A stretch of 64,000 bases of DNA from an uncultured Bacteroidota bacterium (GTDB lineage: Bacteria > Bacteroidota > Bacteroidia > Flavobacteriales > Flavobacteriaceae), in the NCBI GenBank assembly GCA_903838055.1, contig CAILWV010000003.1, positions 22,081 through 86,080 of the forward strand, in the 5' to 3' direction. Positions within the stretch are counted from its first letter, which is position 1, and each line of letters opens with the position of its first letter. Below, in pieces: positions 48,101 through 56,968 of this stretch. The position numbers were made by a program, and so were the translations under genes. The notes below the pieces were generated by a model. It was not told the DNA's origin and did not search any database. It was given only the letters and a program-made list of their open reading frames with translations.

Positions 48101-49961
48101 CAAAAATCCCTATAAATGGTGTGGAGGTAGAAATTGTGCCACTTCCAGAACCACTAATTGCAATTGCTTTAATAGTATTTCCTTGAATACTTGTTGCTGC
48201 TGTAGTTCCTACATTTATAAATATTGGAGTGAAAATCGATCCCGATATTTCTGATAAATTATAAGTTCCAGTTCCTGATGCAGAAGAATAACCAATTGTA
48301 TTTCCTGATATTGAATAAAAAGAAGTCGAAGTCGCATTAAATATATAAATTGCAGAATGATTAGCACCTGTTGTTTGCGTTCTAGTTGCAGTTTGAAAAA
48401 ATTTATTTCCAGAAATAGTAGCATCTTGCGTTCCTGTTGTTATGTATATTCCTGCACTAGCAACTGTAGCTCCAAAATAATCGTATATAGAATTATTAAC
48501 AATACTATTTCCGCTATTATTTAATGTATTAGTGGTTCCTCCAAAATGAATTCCTTTTGTAGGTAAATTAATTCCGGCAGGACCTATATTACAATTTGAA
48601 ATTGTATTATTATCATTTCCAGTAGTAATAGCACCTGCACCAAACCAAATATTACCTCCGTTTGTTCCTGTTGGCATAGTAGAAGATCCTAAAACAGTAC
48701 AATTTGTAATTGTATTACTTGTGGCATCTTTTTCAAATTTTATTGTACTTGTACCAGAAGTAGCAGCAGTACTTAAATTAGAAATAGTTAAACTATTACC
48801 ACCAGAATTTAACCCATTAATTGTAACATTATCAGCACCTTCAAAATCTATTAATGGCTTGGCAACGGTTCCGCTTATTATTCTATTACCTATTGGATTA
48901 ATTAATAAAGAAGTCCAATTAGTAGAATTTAATAAAGTAACATCACCTGCTTCGGTAGTACAATCGGATGTGATTAAAACAGATACAGTGCCTAAATGGG
49001 CAGTTCCTGTATTTAATACTGAAAAAAGACCACCTGCAAGGGTAAATGTAGTATACGCAGTTGGAACATTTGCAAGAGTACCTCCCGAACTAGTTACAAT
49101 AATTGCACCTGTAGGTGGCGAGTAAGTATAATTAGCACCACTATTATTATTTAAATCTAACATTGATAAATAGTGTGCCGACTGGCCATTGGATGCTACA
49201 TCACCACTTATAGTAGCAAAGGATCTATTACTAGAATAAACAGTATAAAAAACTGCATTAGATTGCCATGGTATTGATGCAGACCATGAATTTCCGGAGC
49301 CAGTTGCTTGAACTAATGTAGAAGTTGAAAAACTATTTGAATTTGAATATCTTAAATAAATGTATTCCGATGCATTTGGAGTACCAGAGGTTGTTATGGA
49401 TACCTGTCTTGAAGCATACGCACCAACTACACTAGTTACAGTACTTATTGAAATTGGATTATAACTAGTCTCTAATACACTCATCATCTGATCCGCATAA
49501 GAGGTCCCTTTATTAATATTATATGTATAATAATAATTTGGCTGTGTAGCTGTAAGTTTCCCTTTAGAATTGTACCCTGGGCCTGCTTCAAAATTAGAAG
49601 ATGCTGTAGAAACATTTGGCACAATAATAGTATTATAATTTGACACTACAACATTACTTGATCCATTAGTAGATTTTACACCCCATGTATTATAATAACT
49701 ATCCGAATTAAATTGCCAATTCCTAGTCCCTGATACGGTTCCCGTAGCATTTTCCTGAAATCGTGCTTGAAATACAGATCCTTTATTTGACATAGCAGAG
49801 TTAACATAATCCCCACTAACATCTTGATTTACCAACATTGCTCCTGGTTGAGCAAAACTAGATTGTGCAGCTAAGAAAACCAACAGCAAGTTGATTACCC
49901 TAAATGACATTTTCATAAATTTTCTATTCAAAGAAAATACTTCTTGTGTAAAGTTATTCAT
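42117..49961 (-). CDS. Giant secreted beta-helix/MopE-repeat protein, T9SS type A sorting domain
   Basis: A 2614-residue probable surface protein. Signal peptide at the N-terminus (MSFRVINLLLVFLAAQSSFAQ; the first ATG at 49961 or a Met at residue 16 could be the true start). About 290-1040 is a right-handed beta-helix region rich in Asn/Thr/Ser/Gly. Then come FnIII-like domains (1050-1290), a MAM-like region, Ig-like modules, two near-identical modules at about 1774 and 1855, a DTDQDGYG-type calcium-binding stretch with MopE-like repeats (DCDDTNATIW, DCDDANATKW, DCDDTRANTHPGAAEVC; 2068-2225), three 95-residue repeats (2236-2520), and a type A sorting domain (YPNPFAENFKLDIYTN to the end). The many Asp repeats suggest calcium binding. 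The target is unknown. Confidence 0.9.
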   Translation of the reverse strand: MNNFTQEVFSLNRKFMKMSFRVINLLLVFLAAQSSFAQPGAMLVNQDVSGDYVNSAMSNKGSVFQARFQENATGTVSGTRNWQFNSDSYYNTWGVKSTNGSSNVVVSNYNTIIVPNVSTASSNFEAGPGYNSKGKLTATQPNYYYTYNINKGTSYADQMMSVLETSYNPISISTVTSVVGAYASRQVSITTSGTPNASEYIYLRYSNSNSFSTSTLVQATGSGNSWSASIPWQSNAVFYTVYSSNRSFATISGDVASNGQSAHYLSMLDLNNNSGANYTYSPPTGAIIVTSSGGTLANVPTAYTTFTLAGGLFSVLNTGTAHLGTVSVLITSDCTTEAGDVTLLNSTNWTSLLINPIGNRIISGTVAKPLIDFEGADNVTINGLNSGGNSLTISNLSTAATSGTSTIKFEKDATSNTITNCTVLGSSTMPTGTNGGNIWFGAGAITTGNDNNTISNCNIGPAGINLPTKGIHFGGTTNTLNNSGNSIVNNSIYDYFGATVASAGIYITTGTQDATISGNKFFQTATRTQTTGANHSAIYIFNATSTSFYSISGNTIGYSSASGTGTYNLSEISGSIFTPIFINVGTTAATSIQGNTIKAIAISGSGSGTISTSTPFIGIFVSSGLTTVGDITGNIIGDMSLNGSITYTSNSTSASDINGIYNFGSSNWITNNNNVGGINVSNSASGSVNFYGLRCNTATNVSWTANGNSIGGAISNSINNTSTAISSITNGIVNILSALSATNNTIRNITATGGTGTGSTASLVGISNQASSANHSLTQNTIYALNNTNSGATSTVVDGIYFNASTGTNLISKNNIHSFSVATSVASSINGIEVVGGTSTYQNNMIRLGIKSDGTDLTGGNVINGIKSTAGSNNFYFNSIYVGGVNVVGASATYAFNNSSTGVRSIRNNIFFNARSNSTGTGKHYAFIEPSLTGLAINNNDYFVSGIGGVLANVLSTDRTTFASLQAGTLQDGNSINGNPQFITPLTGTPDLHISPSIATAVEGSGIIIGTVTDDFDGQTRSGLSPTDIGADAGNFVSSNVSCTTPIVQPTILVFSGMTTTTLSGSFTMASPSPTGYLIIRSISSTLSANPIDGTVYVAGSSLGGGTVIVPIGVAFTDSGLTAGTTYYYYVMAYNSGACTGGPKYLTTLPLLSGQSTVCSGASSLNAGIPSSSGTTLVWLGSGNYIVEYGPVGFTPGTGATPGISGTISSSIATTPYSLTGLSSSTTYDVYVRQVCPLGNFYSSNSTKATLTTACGNFALNVVEGFNSTTIPSCWSQQSVVGTSSLSFLSTNANPTTTPQEGSDYVYWDSFNVSAGEETRLVSPAIISTGISSVDVTFQWRNENSTSYNTGAYLNEGVQLQYSLNGTTWVNAGAFYPRYDSSLDSGVAQWNKKSLTLPVAVANQATVYIGFKFHSELGNNCALDAVAIKVTPMPIVISPSPSATICSGTSTTLTASSAAGYTYSWSPSTGLNTSVGAIVLASPTLTTTYTVTGTAGVMSNTQSITVIVINTPTAISLTPINVSICPDAIQSIVATGGVIIGNPLLIENFNGTATGWTQSNSSTGGLPANAAWSFASDGYIYSETFHSNDSSRFMISNSDSQGSGGTTLTYFNAPVVNTLGYTSLSLSFYQYYKFLGGAAILQVSTNNATWTDVFTQTATSGTAIGFVQKTVDLTAYINKVALYIRFKYSDNFGYYWLIDNFNLSGNLQQIKWSPTTGLYTDAAATMPYLANTNATSVYVKSSMPGTTNYTAVALNGACAVTNISSVTIKAAVAISSATAFVSPICPNATTTLTANGVIGDNAVVTWFTGAGGTGINKGYGLSLVAGPGTYYAHVTGDCGTAAEASVTVGSKINVAITNISASINPICISDTTTLTANGVEGTNALVTWYTGTGGTGTNLGTGSSITAGPGTYYARVTGDCGNAAESNFTINEISAITWANLQWPSDGSICQGGAFDAYGKVFLSGVTDSVGQGLGITVEFGYNNTNSDPANWTIWAPALYNTDNANDDEYKFTFTPSIIGTYYYTFRYRTGSCAWKYGGFNGGFWDGILNVSGHLTVSTNVLYYVDTDQDGYGNLAVTQSSCSGTPLGYVTNNTDCDDTNATIWHLGNFYIDMDGDHYTIGSVVTICYGLATPQGYSATSLGTDCDDANATKWRSGIFYLDADGDHYTIGLPVALCYGATNPLGYSTITSGTDCDDTRANTHPGAAEVCYDGLDNDCDGYIDNVGLPGGCIPVVSNVIPAQCGITLGFIDDQVYAALVPSVQGYRWRITKVVAGLVSNDPADIQSIDTGLRVFRFTQLPSYSFDTFYQIEVAVRMNTIWQPFYGTACIVKTPATTTKIITSQCGTTLNLMTDIVYANLVPFATGYRFKVTNLQSNNVQYIDRSLREFRFNLLSAISYNTSYSVEVSVRNTDGTYLSYGLGCTINTPLFPTTSLQNSQCDYTSISTREMIYANIVANATGYRFSISNETSGYNYVFDTTLRAFALNNVPGLIPSTTYSVQVKVKIGNDWGAYSRICNLTTTVNTKAEIQTEIINLFEASAYPNPFAENFKLDIYTNSKETIQIKVYDMLGKLLEKIILQEKEVEGFELGANFPSGVYNVIISQGENFKTLRVIKR

Positions 49962-50422
49962 AAATTCAATTTTTACATTATTTTATATAAATGTTAATAC
50001 ATCCATATAACTAATAAATTAATAGTAGGTTGAAAATATAATACACTTTACTGCATTTGGGATTGCAGAAGAAGTAATTGTAATAATCTAATTATAAGAA
50101 ATAGATTAAGTTGTATAACTTAAAAAAGTCAAAGGCCTAAGTTTACACATTTATATTTATTATCTTTCAAATAAATATAATTCGAGGTTTTTTGATTCAA
50201 TAAATTATTTATCTTACTTAATATATTGATTAATCAAAACGATTAAGAATTTGACAAATAACAAAGTTAGTCGATAAAAAACCATAATGTAAAGTTTAAA
50301 TTATAATCAAACTTACACAATATGTTTTTTATCGACAAATATAATCGACAAAATTTTACATTAAATCGATTAACATTAAAAAATAGGAATATTTTATTTA
50401 GAAACCTTCTATGTTTCGGTTA
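49962..50422. other. 461-base intergenic region downstream of parC and upstream of the giant gene
   Basis: No gene is seen. It should hold the end of parC transcription and the promoter of the 2614-residue gene (minus strand). A long hairpin lies at 50270-50336. A TATATTTG -7-like box (50336-50343, minus) and a TAACTTTG box (50262-50269, minus) are candidate promoters without clear -33 boxes. A 12-base palindrome TTGATTAATCAA (50226-50237) and repeated ATCGACAAA-like words (50331, 50344) add further structure. Confidence 0.65.
50270..50336. repeat. Long imperfect hairpin between parC and the giant gene
   Basis: Arms of 28 bases (50270-50297 and 50309-50336) around an 11-base AT-rich loop. 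The left arm begins GTCGATAAAAAACC and the right arm ends GTTTTTTATCGAC. The A-run/stem/T-run layout resembles a bidirectional terminator, but the arms also contain the word TTATCGAC, which recurs outside, so an operator is an alternative. Confidence 0.7.
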
Positions 50423-53140
50423 TTATTCTAAACTCAAGGTTATTTGACCGTCATCATCTAATTCAGTTTGAATATCTTCTGTAACTGTGTCTTCTCCTGA
50501 ACCTTCTATTTCTTCTGGAGCTTCTTCAATAGGTTCTTCAAATGGCAAAGATTCTAATAGATTTACTTGTTTTAATTTATCGGCAGTCAATTGATTACCC
50601 AAAGCCTTAATACCTTTAATAGCAATGAATTGTTCTAAATCAATAGTTTGATTTTCTTTTTGAACACCTTTCAATTTAGCAAAAACTATCTCAGCAACTG
50701 GTCGCCAATCGGTAGAAACAATTTCTAATTGCGATTTTTCATGTTCCGTGATAAAGATCTCTTCCTTATTTTCATTTTCTACTAAGAAACGTTTTACAAA
50801 ATAGCGTTCTTTATCACCATCATAATAAATAGTAGAAATTGGTTTCTTAGGATTCCATTTTTCCAAAACAATCATATCCTCATCAAAATGCGTTGTCAAC
50901 TCTGGAATAATAGTTTTCAATTTTCCAGATTGATTGATAATCAGCAAACGATCATTAGGTCTAAACTCTCCTAATAACTCCCCTCTTCCATCCACATTTA
51001 AGCGCTGTACAGTATCATCAAACCAAACTTTTCTAGGTCGCAAAGTTGAAATTCCTTTCTCCTTTAATTCGATTTTCTTGATTGGATATTTGGTAACCGT
51101 ATTTCCACGAGAAGCTCTACCTTTTATTGCAATATCTGTAAAATCAACATCCCATTTAAGTTTCTTCACACTTCCAACCTGTCTTAATAATATAGTAACA
51201 ACCTCCGCTTCTCCGTTTGGATTTGCAGAAAAATAAGAAACTTGAGACCCTGGTTTTTCTTGAGTTAAATCATAAAATTTATCACGTGTAACTCCCGATA
51301 CATTAAATCGTTTTATAAATGTAGATCCATTTTTTCCGTCACGATAAATCATATTATAAATGGTACGTTTATCATTTTTATCAAAAACTGCAATGTGAAT
51401 AATATCTTTACCAACGAATTTCTTTTCATCGACTTTGGCAATCATCATTTTACCATCTCGTAGAAAAACAATTACATCATCAATATCCGAGCAATCGGCA
51501 ACATATTCGTCTTTTTTTAATCCAGTTCCAAAGAATCCTTCCTCCTTGTTTACATATAGTTTCGTGTTTCTTAAAACTACTTTGGTAGCTTCAATATTCT
51601 CAAAACTGCGCAACTCCGTTTGACGTTCCCGGCCTTTTCCGTATTTCTCTTTTAATTTGGTAAAATAATCTATCGCAAAATCAATTAGATTGTCTAAATG
51701 ATGTTGCACTTCTTTCATTTCATCTTCTAATTTAGAAATAAAATCATCCGCTTTATCCGAGTCAAAACGGGTGATACGAATCATCGGAATTTGAGTTAAT
51801 TTTTGTAAATCATCGTCTTCAATATCTCTAACAAATGACTTTTTGAACGGCTCAAAACGATTATACATATAGGTGTAAAGCGATTCTCTATCAGAATATA
51901 ATTTGAAATCAATATACATTTCTTCACGAATGAATATTTTTTCTAAAGTAGAAAAATGCCATTTATTTTTGAGCTCTTCTAGTTGAATTTCTAATTCTGC
52001 CTTCAATAATTCTACTGTTCTTTCGGTTGAAATTTTCAGCATAGCCGAAACTCCAATAAACAAAGGCTTATTATCTTCAATAACACAACCTAAAGGAGCA
52101 ACTGATGTTTCGCAAGCAGTAAAAGCATACAAAGCATCAATAGATTTATCAGGAGAAACACCTGGAAAAAGATGTATTAATATTTCAACTTCAGCAGCAG
52201 TATTATCTTCAATTTTTTTAATTTTGATTTTACCCTTTTCATTAGCTTTCAATATACTATCAATTAAAGTCGACGTATTTGTTGAAAACGGTATTTGAGT
52301 AATTACTAATGTTTGTTTATCCAACTGAGCAATTTTTGCACGAACCCTAACCCGTCCGCCACGCAAACCATCATTATAATTAGAAACATCGGCGATTCCT
52401 GCTGTTTGAAAATCCGGGTATAAAGTAAAAGGTTTCCCTTTCAAAATTTTTATCGACGCATCAATCAATTCATTAAAATTGTGTGGTAAGACTTTAGTCG
52501 ATAATCCAACAGCAATCCCTTCAGCTCCTTGCGCTAAGAGTAACGGAAATTTTACTGGTAGATTATTTGGCTCAGCACGTCGACCATCGTAAGACATTCC
52601 CCAATCGGTGATTTTAGGAGAGTACAAAACTTCCAAAGCAAATTTTGACAACCGTGCTTCAATATATCTCGAAGCCGCAGCGCTATCTCCGGTAAGTATA
52701 TTTCCCCAGTTTCCTTGGCAATCAATAAGCAATTCTTTTTGTCCAATTTGCACCATTGCATCTCCAATACTTGCATCTCCATGGGGATGGTATTGCATGG
52801 TATGCCCAACAACATTTGCAACTTTGTTATAACGGCCGTCATCCAACTCTTTCAGAGAGTGCATAATACGCCGTTGAACAGGTTTAAAACCATCTTCAAT
52901 AGCGGGAACGGCACGCTCCAAAATCACATAGGAAGCGTAATCTAGAAACCAATCTTTGTACATTCCTGTAACCTTGGTTATAGTATCTTCAGGATTTTCG
53001 TCGTTTTCATAAAAGTGATTTCCACCTGAAGAAACTAAGTCTTCAAAGCCTTCATCACCGATTTCCTGATTTACAGACTCGTTTAACTCCTCGTTAGATT
53101 CGTCTTCGTTTGGAATTATGTTATCTTCTTCGTCTTTCAT
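50423..53140 (-). CDS. parC: DNA topoisomerase IV subunit A (ParC)
   Basis: A 905-residue type IIA topoisomerase breakage subunit. An acidic N-terminal extension (about residues 1-60) is followed by DYASYVILERAVPAIEDGFKPVQRRI, the HGDASIGDAMV block, and the catalytic Tyr in AAASRYIEARLSKF (about residue 158). The C-terminal region forms a propeller-like domain and the end is acidic. The start differs from flavobacterial GyrA, and it is paired with parE, which supports topoisomerase IV, the chromosome-decatenating enzyme. It starts 38 bases after parE and is the target class of quinolones. Confidence 0.93.
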   Translation of the reverse strand: MKDEEDNIIPNEDESNEELNESVNQEIGDEGFEDLVSSGGNHFYENDENPEDTITKVTGMYKDWFLDYASYVILERAVPAIEDGFKPVQRRIMHSLKELDDGRYNKVANVVGHTMQYHPHGDASIGDAMVQIGQKELLIDCQGNWGNILTGDSAAASRYIEARLSKFALEVLYSPKITDWGMSYDGRRAEPNNLPVKFPLLLAQGAEGIAVGLSTKVLPHNFNELIDASIKILKGKPFTLYPDFQTAGIADVSNYNDGLRGGRVRVRAKIAQLDKQTLVITQIPFSTNTSTLIDSILKANEKGKIKIKKIEDNTAAEVEILIHLFPGVSPDKSIDALYAFTACETSVAPLGCVIEDNKPLFIGVSAMLKISTERTVELLKAELEIQLEELKNKWHFSTLEKIFIREEMYIDFKLYSDRESLYTYMYNRFEPFKKSFVRDIEDDDLQKLTQIPMIRITRFDSDKADDFISKLEDEMKEVQHHLDNLIDFAIDYFTKLKEKYGKGRERQTELRSFENIEATKVVLRNTKLYVNKEEGFFGTGLKKDEYVADCSDIDDVIVFLRDGKMMIAKVDEKKFVGKDIIHIAVFDKNDKRTIYNMIYRDGKNGSTFIKRFNVSGVTRDKFYDLTQEKPGSQVSYFSANPNGEAEVVTILLRQVGSVKKLKWDVDFTDIAIKGRASRGNTVTKYPIKKIELKEKGISTLRPRKVWFDDTVQRLNVDGRGELLGEFRPNDRLLIINQSGKLKTIIPELTTHFDEDMIVLEKWNPKKPISTIYYDGDKERYFVKRFLVENENKEEIFITEHEKSQLEIVSTDWRPVAEIVFAKLKGVQKENQTIDLEQFIAIKGIKALGNQLTADKLKQVNLLESLPFEEPIEEAPEEIEGSGEDTVTEDIQTELDDDGQITLSLE

Positions 53141-53178
53141 TTATGCTGAATATTTCAGTATCTTTTAAAATGGCATCT

Positions 53179-55035
53179 TTAATTTTTCTCAATAACATCC
53201 AAATCTACTTTCAAATTATTGATGATAAATATTTGTCGGTCTGGAGTATTTTTACCCATATAGAATTCTAACAATGTTTCTATAGAAGTAGCTTTGTCTA
53301 ACATTACAGGGTCTAAGCGGATACTTTCGCCAATGAAATTCTTAAACTCATCTGGCGAAATTTCTCCCAAACCTTTAAATCGAGTAATTTCTGGTTTTGG
53401 TTTTAGTTTTTCAATGGCATCTTTTCGTTCTTCATCTGAATAGCAATAGATAGTTTCTTTTTTATTTCGAACCCTGAATAATGGTGTTTGCAAAATATAC
53501 AAATGCCCTTCTTTGATCATTTCAGGAAAAAATTGCAAGAAAAAGGTAATTAACAACAATCTAATATGCATTCCATCTACATCGGCATCCGTTGCAATTA
53601 CAATATTATTATAACGTAAATCTTCAATGCTCTCTTCTATATCTAATGCTGCTTGAAGCAAATTAAACTCTTCATTTTCGTACACAATTTTTTTTGACAT
53701 TCCATAGGAGTTCAATGGCTTTCCTCGCAAACTAAACACAGCCTGTGTATTCACATCCCTACTCTTAGTAATGGACCCCGAAGCCGAATCTCCCTCGGTA
53801 ATAAAAAGTGTACTCTCTAGACTTCGAGGATTTTTAGCATCCGTTAAATGAACGCGGCAATCGCGGAGTTTTTTATTGTGCAAACTCGATTTTTTAGCTC
53901 GGTCTTTAGCTAATTTTCGAATTCCAGAAAGTTCTTTTCTTTCGCGTTCAGCTTGCAAAATCTTGCGCAAAAGTAAATCGGCAACTTCCGGATTTTTATG
54001 TAGAAAATTATCTAATTTAGTAGTAATGAAATCGTGAATGAAAGTTCGTACTGTTGGACCATTCGGACCAATATCGTTAGATCCTAATTTGGTTTTAGTT
54101 TGACTTTCAAATACTGGCTCTTCCACTTTTATGGAAACAGCTGAGACAATAGATTTTCGAATATCCGATGCTTCAAAACCTTTATTATAATACTCGCGGA
54201 TAGTTTTAACTATTGCCTCTCTAAAAGCATTTAAGTGTGTTCCTCCTTGGGTAGTGTTTTGTCCGTTTACAAATGAATGGTATTCTTCTGAATATTGTGA
54301 CTTACTATGTGTTAATGCAATTTCAATATCATCTCCTTCAAGATGAATAATAGGATATTGCATATCTTCATCGGTGATGGTTTCTTCCAATAAATCTTTT
54401 AATCCAAATTCAGAAATGTATTTTTCACCATTATAATAAATCGTTAATCCGCGATTTAGATAACAGTAATTTTTGAGCATCTTGATGATATACTCGTTTC
54501 GATATTTATAGTTTTTAAAAATAACTTCATCTGCAATAAAAGCAACCTTAGTTCCTTTTCTTTTGGTAGATTCTGCAATTTCCTCTTCTAGAACTAAATT
54601 TCCTTCTGAGAATTCAGCTGCTTTTTGTTGGTTATCTCTAACTGACTCAACACGGAAATAATTAGACAAAGCATTTACTGCCTTGGTTCCTACCCCATTT
54701 AATCCAACTGATTTTTTAAATGCTTTTGAGTCATATTTTCCACCGGTATTCATTTTAGAAACTACGTCAACTACTTTTCCAAGCGGAATTCCACGACCAT
54801 AATCTCTAACAGTAACCAATTTATCTTTGATAGTAACTTCAATAACTTTACCTGCACCCATAACAAATTCATCGATGCAGTTATCGATAACTTCTTTTAA
54901 AAGAATATAGATACCGTCATCTGGGGAGGAACCGTCACCGAGTTTTCCAATGTACATTCCAGGACGCATTCGAATGTGTTCTTTCCAATCGAGTGAACGA
55001 ATATTATCTTCGGTATATTGATCTTGTTCTGCCAT
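53179..55035 (-). CDS. parE: DNA topoisomerase IV subunit B (ParE)
   Basis: A 618-residue ATPase subunit of the type IIA topoisomerase. GHKL motifs appear in [29 protein letters not shown] and [14 protein letters not shown]; the TOPRIM domain has [17 protein letters not shown] (about residue 415) and [12 protein letters not shown]. Length matches ParE (about 630) and not GyrB (about 800). It is the first gene of the parE-parC pair; a nested inverted repeat (55055-55110) lies upstream. Confidence 0.94.
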   Translation of the reverse strand: MAEQDQYTEDNIRSLDWKEHIRMRPGMYIGKLGDGSSPDDGIYILLKEVIDNCIDEFVMGAGKVIEVTIKDKLVTVRDYGRGIPLGKVVDVVSKMNTGGKYDSKAFKKSVGLNGVGTKAVNALSNYFRVESVRDNQQKAAEFSEGNLVLEEEIAESTKRKGTKVAFIADEVIFKNYKYRNEYIIKMLKNYCYLNRGLTIYYNGEKYISEFGLKDLLEETITDEDMQYPIIHLEGDDIEIALTHSKSQYSEEYHSFVNGQNTTQGGTHLNAFREAIVKTIREYYNKGFEASDIRKSIVSAVSIKVEEPVFESQTKTKLGSNDIGPNGPTVRTFIHDFITTKLDNFLHKNPEVADLLLRKILQAERERKELSGIRKLAKDRAKKSSLHNKKLRDCRVHLTDAKNPRSLESTLFITEGDSASGSITKSRDVNTQAVFSLRGKPLNSYGMSKKIVYENEEFNLLQAALDIEESIEDLRYNNIVIATDADVDGMHIRLLLITFFLQFFPEMIKEGHLYILQTPLFRVRNKKETIYCYSDEERKDAIEKLKPKPEITRFKGLGEISPDEFKNFIGESIRLDPVMLDKATSIETLLEFYMGKNTPDRQIFIINNLKVDLDVIEKN

Positions 55036-55226
55036 TTTAAAATAAATCGAATTAACTACATTCTATTTGGCCTAAGCTTTTCACACAAGCCAATGATGTG
55101 CTAATGTAGTGAATTGTATTGATTATTAAAATAGGGTTTAAAGAAGTTATTAAGAATGTTTTTGACAATTATTAGCTATAAATAGAGATTAGATTTTATA
55201 AACGAAACTTTATTATAAATTTATTC

Positions 55227-55367
55227 TGCTCAGATTGAAATGGAAAGCATTTTGCAGGAAAACACTACTTTTTGTTGTCCTAAAAAAGCGACCAACGGAA
55301 GCTCATTTTAGGGCTTACAAAAAAAGAGTTTTACAAAAAATCTTGAAATGTAAAGCTGGATGTGGCA
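55227..55367 (-). repeat. Dispersed intergenic hairpin repeat, copy D (long class, divergent)
   Basis: A 141-base element. TGC (55227-55229) pairs with GCA (55365-55367) and TCAG (55230-55233) with CTGG (55356-55359), with one G-T wobble. On the minus strand it ends CATTTCAATCTGAGCA, close to CATTTCTATCTGGGCT of copy B. It shares with copy B an inner GCGACC-plus-GGAAGC block in loose form. More divergent than the other copies. Confidence 0.55.
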
Positions 55368-55370
55368 CAT

Positions 55371-55398
55371 AAAAAAAACCGCAAAATTTCTTTTGCGG
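55371..55398 (-). terminator. Terminator of ychF
   Basis: CCGCAAAA (55379-55386), a 4-base loop and TTTTGCGG (55391-55398) form a perfect stem. On the minus strand it is followed by a T-run (55378 to 55371), 40 bases past the ychF stop. Confidence 0.88.
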
Positions 55399-55437
55399 CT
55401 AGTCTATCTTTTATGTTCTTTTCTCTATTTCTGAAAT

Positions 55438-56532
55438 CTATACGTTGAAACGGAAATGCATCACATCGCCATCTTTAACGATGTATTCTTTTCCTTCAAC
55501 TCGAAGTTTTCCAGCTTCTTTAACTTTGGATTCTGAACCATAATTAGAAAAATCTTCGTAAGCGATAACTTCCGCACGGATAAATCCTTTTTCAAAATCG
55601 GTATGGATAACTCCAGCGGCCTTAGGCGCAGTATCTCCAACATTTATTGTCCATGCACGAACTTCTTTAACTCCCGCGGTGAAGTACGTTTGAAGTTTCA
55701 ATAGTCTATACGCCGCACGAATTAACACTGCTGAACCTGGCTCTGTCAAGCCCATATCTTCTAGAAAAACTTGACGTTCTTCATAACTTTCCAATTCGGT
55801 GATGTCGGCCTCTGCTCCTACAGAAAGTATAATCACTTCGGCATTTTCGTCTTTTACTAATTCGCGAACTTGATCTACATATTTGTTTCCGTTTACTGCC
55901 GAACTTTCGTCAACATTACAAACATAAAGAACAGGTTTATTGGTGATTAATTGAAAGTCTTCCAACAAATCCATTTCGTCTTGATTTTGTGCTTCAACGG
56001 TTCTTGCAGATTTAGCTTGTAACAAATTTTCTCTAATTCTATCTAGAAGTGCTTTTTCAACTTGAGCTTCTTTATTTCCTGTTTTAGCTGCACGATTAAC
56101 TTTTTCCAAACGTTTTTCAACAGTTTCTAAATCTTTCAACTGCAACTCAATATCAATTGTTTCTTTATCACGAACCGGATTTACATTTCCATCAACGTGA
56201 ACAATATTATCATTATCAAAACAACGTAAAACATGAATTATAGCGTTACATTCTCTAATATTACCAAGAAATTGATTTCCTAAACCTTCGCCTTTACTAG
56301 CTCCTTTAACTAAACCTGCAATATCAACAATATCGACAGTTGCCATTTGTACTCGCTCTGGTTTAACCAATTCTTCTAGGCGAACTATTCTAGGATCTGG
56401 AACGTTGACAACCCCAATATTTGGTTCGATGGTACAAAACGGAAAGTTAGCACTTTGCGCTTTTGCATTTGATAAACAATTAAATAAAGTTGATTTTCCT
56501 ACGTTTGGCAATCCTACAATTCCTGCTTTCAT
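55438..56532 (-). CDS. ychF: Redox-regulated ATPase YchF (Obg-like GTPase family)
   Basis: A 364-residue ATP-binding protein of the Obg-related family with G1 GIVGLPNVGKSTLFN, G3 DIVDIAGLVKGASKG and a C-terminal TGS domain that ends ...GDVMHFRFNV. In the family it binds ATP rather than GTP and interacts with the ribosome in stress control. The open frame extends to 56649, but MKAGIVGLPNVGKS at 56532 is the family start and a TATATTTG box at 56557-56564 (minus) lies only 25 bases above it, so the longer start cannot be right. Confidence 0.97.
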   Translation of the reverse strand: MKAGIVGLPNVGKSTLFNCLSNAKAQSANFPFCTIEPNIGVVNVPDPRIVRLEELVKPERVQMATVDIVDIAGLVKGASKGEGLGNQFLGNIRECNAIIHVLRCFDNDNIVHVDGNVNPVRDKETIDIELQLKDLETVEKRLEKVNRAAKTGNKEAQVEKALLDRIRENLLQAKSARTVEAQNQDEMDLLEDFQLITNKPVLYVCNVDESSAVNGNKYVDQVRELVKDENAEVIILSVGAEADITELESYEERQVFLEDMGLTEPGSAVLIRAAYRLLKLQTYFTAGVKEVRAWTINVGDTAPKAAGVIHTDFEKGFIRAEVIAYEDFSNYGSESKVKEAGKLRVEGKEYIVKDGDVMHFRFNV

Positions 56533-56968
56533 TGTGAATGTTATTTTAAAAGTGTGCAAATATACTTTTATTAATTGAAAGATTAAAACGTTTTGATTTT
56601 CAATAATTAGATTCGGTAGTTGAAAAATATTTTTATTGCAAGAAAACAAAAACTATAAAGATTATTATGATAAACTATAACAGATATATTTAATTATAAT
56701 GATTAATTTCTTTTCAAAAAGTAAATCATATACTGCAAATCAATTGAGTTAATGCATTATTAATTTAATATTAACGATCAACAAACTCAATGTTATTTTA
56801 ATTGCAAAGCTATTAAAATAAGGTTTTGTACGATTTTACTCCATTTTAGGACTTTGCAAATTTTCACATTTATTTAATTTGCTTACTATAACGATTGAAA
56901 TTATTTAGTCAAAGAAAAATAGTTTTAGTCGTAATTAAAATTAACCAATTAATTTAACCAATTTTATC
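56533..56968. other. 436-base intergenic region between ychF and the third giant gene
   Basis: No gene is seen. It contains a TATATTTG -7-like box for ychF (56557-56564, minus), an ATTGAGTT/AACTCAAT inverted repeat spanning about 56745-56793, and several TTAACCAATT-type words near the start of the giant gene. No confident promoter for the plus-strand gene was recognised. Confidence 0.55.

Larger units (their letters stand above)
55036..55437. other. 402-base intergenic region between ychF and parE
   Basis: No gene is seen. The parE-proximal end has a nested inverted repeat: ACTACATT (55055-55062) with AATGTAGT (55103-55110), and inner TTGGC with GCCAA. The rest contains dispersed repeat copy D (55227-55367) and the ychF terminator (55371-55398). 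Confidence 0.65.

Noticed and set aside
48721..49125. Antisense 134-residue open frame within the giant gene
   Set aside because: It lies opposite a low-complexity Thr/Ser/Asn-rich coding region, which often leaves the other strand open; it has no recognisable domain.
50423..53140. GyrA rather than ParC
   Set aside because: The N-terminal region and pairing with a 618-residue ParE-type B subunit fit topoisomerase IV better.
56533..56649. N-terminal extension of ychF
   Set aside because: A -7 box lies inside it and the conserved GTPase start is at 56532.
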